Source of the DNA: Ignavibacteriales bacterium
GTDB taxonomy: Bacteria > Bacteroidota > Ignavibacteria > Ignavibacteriales > SURF-24
DNA length: 45,306 bases
Direction: 5' to 3'
Assembly: GCA_003599415.1 (NCBI GenBank)
Contig: QZKB01000008.1
Coordinates: 1 to 45,306, forward strand
Position numbers and translations under genes: made by a program. The notes under the pieces are model-generated. The model was not told the DNA's origin and did no database searches. It saw only the letters and a list, made by a program, of their open reading frames with translations. Positions 18,755-25,796 of this stretch are shown in pieces (position 1 is the stretch's first letter; each line of letters opens with the position of its first letter).

Positions 18755-18865
18755 TTACAATTCATCATTTCCTCGTTGGGTTGGAATCAATCCCCGCAGC
18801 AACGCGATTCCACACCATACGCTTGATAAAATAGTTTTTGCTGTTTTAACGATTGTAGTTTTCAT
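18755..18865 (-). CDS. 36-residue ORF with consensus ribosome-binding site
   Basis: A 36-codon frame (MKTTIVKTAKTILSSVWCG...) starts 5 bases after a perfect AAGGAGG (18871-18877), the strongest Shine-Dalgarno in the region. It ends 74 bases before the HEPN gene, with a stable hairpin between. The peptide is basic and amphipathic with a short hydrophobic stretch (SSVWCGIALLRG). It could be a leader peptide, a small toxin-like peptide or an antitoxin partner; no homologue is recalled. Confidence 0.45.
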   Translation of the reverse strand: MKTTIVKTAKTILSSVWCGIALLRGLIPTQRGNDEL

Positions 18866-19545
18866 ATATACCTCCTTGATTAAAAATAAAATTATTAAAA
18901 TCGCGGAAATAGATAAATCCAACCCAACCGAAAATTCAATGAACGCTATTATATGAGCTTTTATTCCCAAGCTCTAATCAGAAGCATAACTTATAATCAA
19001 GCCGCCAATAGATAATTTGTACTTAGCTGTTTATCTACCGGCGTTTGTTTTATTATTTATTTGTTCACCTTTTCGCTTGATATGATTCCAACTATAAAAT
19101 GAAATCAATGGGACTCCTGTTACCATGCATTTTTTATTTAACTACATCAATACCAATAATCCTGTTAATTCTTTAATTCTGAAAATTCTGATCCTGGTTT
19201 GTATATAGTTATTGGTTAATCGTCTTGATGAATAAGTAAGAGAGCTATTTGAAAAACCTAAATCCACTTTGCCCCCGCAAAGATTATTGTGTTGAAAACT
19301 TTTTCAATTATAAACTATTTATTTTTTCTTGTCAATACTGCCGGACTTATTACTTCACAATTTGCGTACTGCTCCACCAGTGGTGGATTGCCAACTGCTG
19401 ACTGAGGATTGAAAGATATTTTTAGGTTGTTATAATTGTTTTCTTACTTTTATTAATGTAAAGAACATTTATTATGAAAACTATTCTTCAACTATATTTC
19501 TATATCCTCTTGTCCCGATTCAAATCGGGATCCTTTTTTACGCGG
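18866..19545. other. Non-coding stretch with repeat copy A and palindromes
   Basis: About 680 bases without a gene. It holds direct-repeat copy A (18999-19099), a perfect palindrome TCCACCAGTGGTGGA (19373-19387) and an 8-bp stem palindrome TCCCGATT/AATCGGGA (19513-19530) followed on the plus strand by six T's. The promoter for the 36-codon ORF/HEPN unit should lie near its left end. Confidence 0.5.
18999..19099 (-). repeat. Direct repeat copy A (uninterrupted)
   Basis: About 100 bp, closely matching copy B at 20084-20312 in the same orientation. Both contain the inverted arms TAGATAA/TTATCTA, a GGCGGCTTG segment and a distal CTTGATATGATTCCAACTA-like end. Copy A still has the single ATTTA (19055-19059) that was duplicated when a MITE entered copy B. 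The two copies bracket the ICMT-like gene, consistent with a cassette or a composite insertion. On the minus strand GTTATGC (18984-18990) follows, which resembles an integron recombination site. Confidence 0.7.
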
Positions 19546-20031
19546 TTATGTTGCCTTATCTGATTTATTAAAAATCCTTGGAAAAAATCTTCCGGTTCTT
19601 TTAGAATAATTTGTGTATTCACCCGGAAATTCTTTTTCCATAAGTTTTTCTTCACCGCCTATACACCAATGCCATACTGGGTGTTGAACGAGTGCCCATA
19701 AAATATAAATCCAGTTATTAAGAAGAATTGCTAAGCCGAAATTGAAAAAGGTTAAAAAGGCTGCATATAACGGATGCCTAAAATACTTAAATGCACCAAG
19801 AGTAATCAATTTATTTCCTCTATCAGAAGGTGGCAAGGATTTTACACTCCAAATTATTATAATAACTGTGAGTACAGATAAAACGCTAAAAATAGAATAT
19901 CTAAGAAAATCGTTTTCTGTTATTTGAAATGAGCTAAAATATTTTTCGATAAATAAAAATATTGCCAACAGGGCTAGACTAATTAATAATCCTATTGGTC
20001 CCGAACCAAATATTTTTTCAAATTTGTTCAT
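19546..20031 (-). CDS. Isoprenylcysteine carboxyl methyltransferase-like membrane protein
   Basis: 161-aa membrane protein of the ICMT/PEMT-like methyltransferase superfamily. The N-terminal half has three to four hydrophobic segments (GLLISLALLAIFLFIE, SIFSVLSVLTVIIIIW). The C-terminal half has the family core: FKYFRHPLYAAF, GGEEKLMEKEFPGEYTNYSKRTGRFFPR. This is the AdoMet-binding RHPxY...E...F..Y..Y pattern. The substrate in bacteria is usually unknown; lipids or small thiols are possible. The start at 20031 follows AAAGGA. Stands alone between the two direct repeats. Its stop lies in GCAACATAAC, which is complementary with one mismatch to GTTAAGTTGC just upstream of its start, as expected for an integron cassette. 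Confidence 0.75.
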   Translation of the reverse strand: MNKFEKIFGSGPIGLLISLALLAIFLFIEKYFSSFQITENDFLRYSIFSVLSVLTVIIIIWSVKSLPPSDRGNKLITLGAFKYFRHPLYAAFLTFFNFGLAILLNNWIYILWALVQHPVWHWCIGGEEKLMEKEFPGEYTNYSKRTGRFFPRIFNKSDKAT

Positions 20032-20083
20032 CTTATTTATTCCTTTGCAACTTAACTTATACTTAACCCCGACTTTGCCGGGC

Positions 20084-20312
20084 AAGCCGCCATTAGATAA
20101 TTTTTCCTTAGCTGTTTATCTACAAGCATTTGTTTTATTATTTAGAGACTTCTGAAAAATTCAGAATGTCATTCTCGTGTAAACGGGAATCTATAGAAAT
20201 TTTTATGGATTCCCACTTTCGTGGGAATGACAGGTTATATACAAATTATTTTTCAGATGTCTCATTTAATTGTTTCCTCATCTTTTGGCTTGATATGATT
20301 CCAACTATAAAA
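20084..20312 (-). repeat. Direct repeat copy B, interrupted by a MITE
   Basis: Matches copy A on both sides of the insertion: the left part runs from AAGCCGCC to TTTGTTTTATTATTTA, the right part is TTGATATGATTCCAACTATAAAA. Lies immediately upstream of the ICMT-like gene on its coding strand, whereas copy A lies downstream of it. Confidence 0.7.
20145..20263. mobile_element. 119-bp MITE with 16-bp terminal inverted repeats
   Basis: Ends are GAGACTTCTGAAAAAT (20145-20160) and ATTTTTCAGATGTCTC (20248-20263), 15 of 16 complementary. Flanked by the 5-bp duplication ATTTA (20140-20144, 20264-20268); the empty site in copy A has one ATTTA. Internally almost a full hairpin: GTCATTC...GGGAATC opposite GATTCCCAC...GTGGGAATGAC. 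Non-coding. Confidence 0.88.
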
Positions 20313-20386
20313 AAGAAACTATTACTTTAAACACTGCGTCAAGGTTTGGACCTTGACACCCGGATTAAAAACGAGTTTCCAAAAAT

Positions 20387-21055
20387 TCAGTCTTTTATTC
20401 TTGCCAGAAGAAATTTAATTTCGCTTAATCCCATTAATTTTTGTATAAGTCCGCTTATTCCGCTTCCGGAAATTTTTGCCTCAGATTTTACAATTCCAAT
20501 TTCAGGGGCAAGCCATTCGGTTTCATAACTGGTTTCATTTCCCGAAGTCATTTTCAAAACAACCTTAATGCAATCAAATTTGCCGACTTTTGTATTAATA
20601 CTCTCTATACCGATTATTGACCCGTTTACAACTAAGCGGGTTGAATCGCCATCGTCTATTTCGTAACCAATCCATTGCCATGTTGAACCAAGTGTTATAG
20701 GAAGAGGAAGTCTTAACAGCGGTTTGGAGTAGGTGATCGTTTTACCGAAAAAATACGCCTTGCTGCAAACCCGGGTCATGTATATCCCTTTCTCGTTGGA
20801 CATTAAAGTTTGTTTGTAAGTTAAGCTGCCTGCATTAATATTAAGCGTAAAACTTTTACCTTCAGTTTTTATTTCTGCTTCAGTCGTTCCAATGTTGGAA
20901 TCATAAATAAATTTAAGATTGTTCTTAAGGGGAAAATATTCTTTTCCATAAGTTAACTTCTCAGAGGAATTGGGACTTTCCGGTTCAAAAAAAAAGCCCA
21001 CCTGAAAAAAGCTTAGGGAGAAAAATGCAAACAGAAATAAAAGAGATGAATTCAT
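20387..21055 (-). CDS. Exported protein of unknown function
   Basis: 222 aa with an N-terminal signal peptide (MNSSLLFLFAFFSLSFFQVG). The remainder looks like a beta-rich periplasmic domain. Segments such as YGKEYFPLKNNLKFIYDSNIGTTE and the C-terminal TEWLAPEIGIVKSE recall DUF3108-like/outer-surface proteins in which W-APxIGxVK is recurrent, but I cannot name it. Excellent ribosome site (AAAGGAG, 5 bases before ATG). Single gene. Confidence 0.7.
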   Translation of the reverse strand: MNSSLLFLFAFFSLSFFQVGFFFEPESPNSSEKLTYGKEYFPLKNNLKFIYDSNIGTTEAEIKTEGKSFTLNINAGSLTYKQTLMSNEKGIYMTRVCSKAYFFGKTITYSKPLLRLPLPITLGSTWQWIGYEIDDGDSTRLVVNGSIIGIESINTKVGKFDCIKVVLKMTSGNETSYETEWLAPEIGIVKSEAKISGSGISGLIQKLMGLSEIKFLLARIKD

Positions 21056-21234
21056 TTGGCTCCTTTAAAAATATAAGCGCAAAGTTAAGCATTTAAAATT
21101 ATTAAACGGCAAATTAATTGTTAAATTATGATTAAATGGTTCTAATAATAATTTCTTAATGATAGTTTAACAATTCGGTAACTCTGGAATTTCCTTTATT
21201 GTGTAATTTTTATGCAAACAAAAAGGAGAAATAG

Positions 21235-21435
21235 ATGATTTATGAGATTGGCGATTTGGTGAAATATAGTTTTCCGGAACCCAACAAAAAGGATAAAGAC
21301 AGCATCACCGGCAGAGTAATTAAGTCTGATCTTGAAAAAATTGTTATTCAGTGTGTGGATAATACCAAGCTTGTTATTTCATTTAAGAATTTTGAAAAGA
21401 TTGAGTTGCTGCATGGAACAGAAGTTCTGGATTAA
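21235..21435 (+). CDS. Small conserved-looking protein, unknown function
   Basis: 66 aa, beta-rich and charged (MIYEIGDLVKYSF..., TGRVIKSDLEKIVIQCVDNTKLVISF), resembling a small KOW/SH3-like barrel; not recognised. AAAGGAG upstream of the ATG supports translation. Two to three weak 11-base-spaced TTAA-type repeats lie upstream (21156-21188), poorer than the arrays at other promoters. Convergent with olsF-like gene, 15 bases between stops. Confidence 0.6.
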   Translation: MIYEIGDLVKYSFPEPNKKDKDSITGRVIKSDLEKIVIQCVDNTKLVISFKNFEKIELLHGTEVLD

Positions 21436-21450
21436 TACTTATTCCAAAAT

Positions 21451-23178
21451 TTAAACTGATTGCAGATTTAGGTACCTGCTTTTCTTTGATTCCTTAATTT
21501 TATCTACCTCAACAACAATGAATCCATCAATGCAGTTTTCAAAATCCTTGTCTATTCCAAAGTCAAGAAAGTTTACTCCGCCCGGTTCACATAATTCAGT
21601 GTAATGTTTGTAAAGCGGTGGAACCGAAAAACCGTAATTCTTCATCAGCATTTTTAATATTCTGAAATCATCTTTCCTTTCGTTGCTGTTAAATAAAGTC
21701 ATACACTCTTCCAGGTTTCCGCTTGATATAGTAAAAGGATTTCTTGCTTTAACAAGATTGTTGGGATTGTCAAACCATTTCATATAAAAGTAAACCAGCA
21801 TCCGCTTTGCTTCATCAGGATAAAGATTGCTTATACTTACCGGGCCAATCATATACTTTATTGCAGGATTAGAATTTATAAAGGCTCCTATACCCTGCCA
21901 CAGGTAATCAAGGGCATTTGTATTCCAGTATTTTTTCTGGATAAAGCTGCGTCCTAATTCAATTGAAGCGGGAAGAAATTTTTTAACAAAATCATTTGAA
22001 AAACCGAACAATGTTGATGTATATAATCCCTTTGTTCCATAGCTGTTTAATACTTCTTTACAGATTCCAATTCTGTAAGCTCCGACAATTTCAAGTTCTT
22101 CTTCATCCCACAATACAAGATGCTTATAATATTTATCATACTCATCAATATCCATTTTCCTGCCTGTACCTTCACCAACTTTTCTGAATGTTAATTCCCT
22201 AAGGCGTGCAATTTCTTTAACAACTTCAGGCGAATTAAGGTAATCCGTCAAAAGAATTTTCTTTCCGTCATTTGTTAAACCAAGCTGTTTTGCATACTGC
22301 AATTCCTTTTTAATTTTTTTCCTGTTTACGGGAAAGATTATATTTTTCTCCGTGCGGAATATTCCTTTCCTGTTTTTTCCAACAAGGTAGAGATGCTTCT
22401 TAAGAAGTTTTACCTGCACCTGACTGGTTACCAATAAAGAATTTAAAGCCTTAGAGGGTATCTGGTCGCCGATGACCAAAGAAATATTTTTCGAACGTTT
22501 GTTAAATATTTCTCTTGGCAGCATTAAAGTGGAGAGATGCCTGCTTAAACCTGAAACAAGATAAAACAGTAATGAATTTTTTGCTTTAATATAAACAGGC
22601 AGAACAGGCGCCTGATGCCTTTGCGAAAAATAAAGCACTCCTTTATGCCATATTCCGTCTTTAATTACTCCCATCTTTAACCTGGAAACTTCGGCAGCAG
22701 GAAAAATAATTACCACGCCTTCTTTATCTAACACTTCTCCTATTGCCTTAAGGTTTTCTTTTTGAGCAGCAAAAGAAAAAACATTGTACGGCAGAAGAAG
22801 TTCTTTCAGGTTATCAATTCCAAGCAGAATTTCATTTGCAACAATTTTTATGTCACTTCTTACCACGCTTATTGCTTTTATAAGCGCTAACGAATCAAGC
22901 GCCCCAAGCGGGTGATTTGCAATTACAATTAATTTACCTTCTGATGGAATTTTCTCCCTGTCCTTCTGTGAGATAACAAATGAAAAGTCAAGATACTCAA
23001 ACAGTTCATCTATAAAATTAACGTTCATTTTATCAGAATGATTCTTAAGGAACCGGTTGACGTCATTAAGTCTGACTATTTTTTTTATTGCAGCAAGAGT
23101 AATCGTTTCAAACCACGAAGGATATTTTTCAAAATAGGAAGGATTGTATTTCTTTATTATTTCAGAGATATCTATCAT
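21451..23178 (-). CDS. olsF: Bifunctional acyltransferase, OlsF-like ornithine lipid synthase
   Basis: 575 aa with two acyltransferase halves. The N-terminal half is PlsC-like: NHPLGALD (His89, Asp95), the FPAAEVSRLK block and a VLPVYIKAKNS block. The C-terminal half resembles OlsB/hemolysin-type N-acyltransferases: RELTFRKVGEGTG, IVGAYRIG, FGFSNDF and ELGRSFIQKKYW. This order and length match OlsF, which N-acylates ornithine and then O-acylates the product to give ornithine lipid, a phosphorus-free membrane lipid. Starts on ATGA overlapping the stop of the SMR gene, so it is translationally coupled and the last gene of the ten-gene operon. The operon promoter has a Pho-box-like array, fitting lipid replacement during phosphate shortage. 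A related lysophospholipid acyltransferase/GNAT fusion with another amino acid as substrate is the alternative. Confidence 0.78.
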   Translation of the reverse strand: MIDISEIIKKYNPSYFEKYPSWFETITLAAIKKIVRLNDVNRFLKNHSDKMNVNFIDELFEYLDFSFVISQKDREKIPSEGKLIVIANHPLGALDSLALIKAISVVRSDIKIVANEILLGIDNLKELLLPYNVFSFAAQKENLKAIGEVLDKEGVVIIFPAAEVSRLKMGVIKDGIWHKGVLYFSQRHQAPVLPVYIKAKNSLLFYLVSGLSRHLSTLMLPREIFNKRSKNISLVIGDQIPSKALNSLLVTSQVQVKLLKKHLYLVGKNRKGIFRTEKNIIFPVNRKKIKKELQYAKQLGLTNDGKKILLTDYLNSPEVVKEIARLRELTFRKVGEGTGRKMDIDEYDKYYKHLVLWDEEELEIVGAYRIGICKEVLNSYGTKGLYTSTLFGFSNDFVKKFLPASIELGRSFIQKKYWNTNALDYLWQGIGAFINSNPAIKYMIGPVSISNLYPDEAKRMLVYFYMKWFDNPNNLVKARNPFTISSGNLEECMTLFNSNERKDDFRILKMLMKNYGFSVPPLYKHYTELCEPGGVNFLDFGIDKDFENCIDGFIVVEVDKIKESKKSRYLNLQSV

Positions 23179-23498
23179 TTTACCGCCGTAATAAATTTAA
23201 GTCCGGCAATGCCGATTGCAATCATTAAAATAAAAACCAGTTTAAGAGTAGAGTATGATTCTTTAAGGAAAACAATGCCGGTTGTTGTTATACCGATTAT
23301 TGCAATGCCCATCCAAACGGCATAAGCAGTTCCAACATCAATATTTCTTAAAGCTTTTGAAAGGAATAAAGCGCTGAAAAATCCGAACACCGCATAAAAA
23401 ATTAACGGAATAATCCTGGTAAAACCATCTGTAAATTTTAAACTATAAATCCAACCCACCTCAAGCAAGCCTGCAAGCAATAAATAAAACCAGTGCAT
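23175..23498 (-). CDS. gdx: SMR-family exporter, SugE/Gdx type
   Basis: 107 aa, four transmembrane helices, normal SMR length. The membrane-embedded Glu13 in AGLLEVGW and the GTAYAVWMGIAIIG segment in helix 3 match the SugE/Gdx branch more than EmrE; characterised Gdx proteins export guanidinium in exchange for protons and act as antiparallel dimers. Overlaps the acyltransferase gene by four bases and follows the NeuB-like gene by 28 bases. Why it sits in a lipid/sugar operon is unclear. It could export an amine by-product. Confidence 0.85.
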   Translation of the reverse strand: MHWFYLLLAGLLEVGWIYSLKFTDGFTRIIPLIFYAVFGFFSALFLSKALRNIDVGTAYAVWMGIAIIGITTTGIVFLKESYSTLKLVFILMIAIGIAGLKFITAVK

Positions 23499-23526
23499 TT
23501 TCTTTTATCTCTCCACCTTCTGTTTT

Positions 23527-24435
23527 TTATGCGACTTGTTTGGACGGCAAAGCGGGATTAACTTTTCTAAGTTTTTTCCTCGACGTCAATTCACTTATAT
23601 AAACTTTTTTTATTCCGTCTCCGAATGATTTTTCTATATCCCGTATATTTGAAACAAGCCTGTACAGTCCCATTATTTCAACTGAAGCCGCCTGGTCTGT
23701 ACCCCACATTGCACGGTCAAGAGTAATGTGTCGTTCAATAAAGGAAGCGCCCATTGCTACAGCCGCCCAGGTTGGTGCAAGCCCGGTTTCATGCCCTGAA
23801 TAACCAATTGGTATACCAGGAAACAATTCCTTAAGCGTATTAATCATTTTCAGATTCAACTCGTTTGGTGGACAGGGATAGGCAGAAGTTGAATGAGCAA
23901 TCAGTAATTTATCCTGCTCAAGCAGAGAAACTGCTTCCGTGATTTCTTCAAGAGTAGACATCCCTGTAGAGATAATTAAAGGCTTTTTAGTTGATTGCAT
24001 TTTTACCAGCAGATTTATATCTGTTAGCGATGCTGAAGCTGCTTTGTATAATGGCGGATCAAACTGCTCAATAAAATTAACAGATTCTTCATCCCAGCAT
24101 GAAGCAAACCAGTCAATTCCTTTTTCTCTGCAATAACTGTCAATTATATAATATTGCTCTTTGCTGAATTCCATCTTATGCCTGTAATCTATATAAGTCA
24201 TTCTTCCCCAGGGAGTGTCTCTTTCAATATTCCACTGGTCTTTTGGTACGCAAAGCTCCGGGGTTCGTTTCTGGAATTTGACGGCATCACAACCTGCAAA
24301 TACAGCGCCGTCAATCATTTTCTTTGCAATATCAATAGAACCGTTATGGTTGATTCCAATTTCAGCAACAATATAAACTTTCTCTTCATCGCCAATTTTT
24401 TTACCACGGATATTTATTGAAGCCTTTGTGCTCAT
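23527..24435 (-). CDS. NeuB-family ulosonic acid synthase
   Basis: 302-aa enzyme of the NeuB/SpsE family, which condenses phosphoenolpyruvate with an aldose to make a 2-keto-3-deoxy sugar acid. Motifs: AEIGINHNG (24-32), DAVKFQKRTPELC, FASCWDEESVNF, KAASASLTDINLL, IISTGMST, CTSAYP-like STSAYPCP, GYSGHE and IERHITLDRAMWGTDQAASVE. It stops about 45 residues short of typical NeuB because the C-terminal SAF/antifreeze-like domain is missing, as in some SpsE-like members. Product therefore unspecified: sialic-, legionaminic- or other ulosonic acid. Followed by SMR, preceded (15 bases) by the KdsC-like phosphatase. Confidence 0.88.
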   Translation of the reverse strand: MSTKASINIRGKKIGDEEKVYIVAEIGINHNGSIDIAKKMIDGAVFAGCDAVKFQKRTPELCVPKDQWNIERDTPWGRMTYIDYRHKMEFSKEQYYIIDSYCREKGIDWFASCWDEESVNFIEQFDPPLYKAASASLTDINLLVKMQSTKKPLIISTGMSTLEEITEAVSLLEQDKLLIAHSTSAYPCPPNELNLKMINTLKELFPGIPIGYSGHETGLAPTWAAVAMGASFIERHITLDRAMWGTDQAASVEIMGLYRLVSNIRDIEKSFGDGIKKVYISELTSRKKLRKVNPALPSKQVA

Positions 24436-24450
24436 ATCTCACTCCGTATT

Positions 24451-24996
24451 TTATTTTTCCAGGTTTTTCTTTTTATATTGGGCAAGAATTATATATTCGG
24501 CAAACTCTCTGAATGCGCCATAGCCGCCTCTGTTTTCGCAAATAAAATCTGCCTCTTTTTTAATTTCAGGATATGCATCAGACGGGCATGCAGACAATCC
24601 TACTTTTGTCATAATTTCCATATCGTTCATATCATCACCAATAAAAGCAATTTCTTCAAGCTTTAGATTTTTCAGTGTCATTATTCTTTCAAGCTCGGTT
24701 GCTTTGTCTTTACATTCTAAGTGGAGTTCAGAAATACCAAGTTTCTCAGCCCGTTTTTTAACCGACCCTGAGTTTTCGCCAGTCATAATACCGGTTTCAA
24801 CTTTAACCAGGTTTCTTAATCTCTCCACACCCATACCATCACGAATTGAAAATCTTTTCAGCTCTTCTCCGTTTGCCGAATAATAAACTCCTGTATCGGT
24901 TAAAACGCCATCGCTGTCCGTTAATAAAAGTTTAACCTGTTTTGCTTTTTTCTTTAGTGTTTTTTCTTTCAATTTATTTTCCTGTTTGTTTACCAA
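24451..24996 (-). CDS. KdsC-like HAD phosphatase
   Basis: 181 aa, HAD superfamily, KdsC/NeuA-C subtype without cap. Catalytic DxD is Asp27/Asp29 in LLLTDSDGVLTDTG; the second motif is GIMTGENS; the later acidic motif is FIGDDMNDMEIM. KdsC-type enzymes remove the phosphate from the newly made ulosonic acid 8- or 9-phosphate, the step after NeuB-like condensation. Overlaps the SDR gene by seven bases and precedes NeuB, consistent with consecutive pathway steps. Confidence 0.87.
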   Translation of the reverse strand: MVNKQENKLKEKTLKKKAKQVKLLLTDSDGVLTDTGVYYSANGEELKRFSIRDGMGVERLRNLVKVETGIMTGENSGSVKKRAEKLGISELHLECKDKATELERIMTLKNLKLEEIAFIGDDMNDMEIMTKVGLSACPSDAYPEIKKEADFICENRGGYGAFREFAEYIILAQYKKKNLEK

Positions 24997-25796
24997 ATTG
25001 TAAATCCTCCGTCAACAACTAAGTTGGCTCCTGTCATGTAAGCTGAAGCATCGCTTGCGAGAAATACAAGTGCACCTTTATAATCTGTCGGCTTTGCCAT
25101 TCTCTTTAACGGAGTTTTTGAAGAATACTTCTCAATAAAATATTCATCTTGTGAATTTTCAACTCCACCTGGTGAAAGTGCATTAACCCGTATGCCTTCT
25201 TTTCCCCAATACGCAGCAAGGTATTTTGTAAAAGAAAGGATTGCTCCCTTTGTAGTTGAATAAGCGGGAGGTTTGTAAAATTTTTGATTGCCGGATTTAT
25301 CAACGTACAAGGACTGGTCAGGAGCAACTATTCCATAAGTAGAAGCAATATTAATAATGCTGCCGCTTTTATTCTGAAGCATATGGCTGCCGAACACCTG
25401 AGAACAAAGGAATGCCCCGGTTACATTTACATCAAATGATTTTTGCCAGAGTTCAAGAGGATAACTTTCGAACTTAGACTGCTCCAATGCTGACTTCGGG
25501 CTTTCAAACATATCATTTATAGCAGCGTTGTTTACAAGTATGTCTATCCTGCCGAATTTTGAAATGATTACTTCCCGCGCATGCAGTAAAGATTCTTTAT
25601 CAGTAACGTCTGCCTGTATTCCAACGGATTCGGTTTTAAGCTCAGACGCAAGCTTATTACTTTTATATTTGCTTACATCAAGGACAATTATGTTTGCGCC
25701 GGCATGGCTAAGAGCAATGCAATGTTGTCTTCCTAATAAACCTGTAGCGCCTGTTATAACAGCAACTTTATTTTTTAATGAGAATAGATCTGTCAT
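24990..25796 (-). CDS. Short-chain dehydrogenase/reductase
   Basis: 268-aa classical SDR. Nucleotide motif TGATGLLG (15-22), NNAA at 89-92, catalytic Ser152, Tyr179 and Lys183 (YSTTK), and C-terminal DGGFTIW. NAD(P)-dependent oxidation or reduction of a sugar hydroxyl/keto group is likely. It has an insertion around residues 160-177 before the active Tyr (DQSLYVDKSGNQKFYKPP), seen in sugar-biosynthesis SDRs. Overlaps both neighbours (aminotransferase by four bases, phosphatase by seven). Confidence 0.88.
   Translation of the reverse strand: MTDLFSLKNKVAVITGATGLLGRQHCIALSHAGANIIVLDVSKYKSNKLASELKTESVGIQADVTDKESLLHAREVIISKFGRIDILVNNAAINDMFESPKSALEQSKFESYPLELWQKSFDVNVTGAFLCSQVFGSHMLQNKSGSIINIASTYGIVAPDQSLYVDKSGNQKFYKPPAYSTTKGAILSFTKYLAAYWGKEGIRVNALSPGGVENSQDEYFIEKYSSKTPLKRMAKPTDYKGALVFLASDASAYMTGANLVVDGGFTIW

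Larger units (their letters stand above)
20032..20386. other. Non-coding stretch with repeat copy B, a MITE and a palindrome
   Basis: About 355 bases without a gene. Contents: copy B of the direct repeat, the MITE inserted in it, and a perfect stem-loop GTCAAGGT-TTGG-ACCTTGAC (20338-20357). The stem-loop lies downstream of the exported protein gene at 20387 and could weakly terminate it, although no T-run follows. Confidence 0.55.

Noticed and set aside
19513..19536. Terminator TCCCGATT/AATCGGGA followed by T's
   Set aside because: The T-run is on the plus strand, where no gene lies upstream; on the minus strand, where the ICMT-like gene ends, there is none.
20130..20330. 66-codon plus-strand frame
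   Set aside because: Runs through the MITE and both halves of the repeat; created by the insertion and not a gene.
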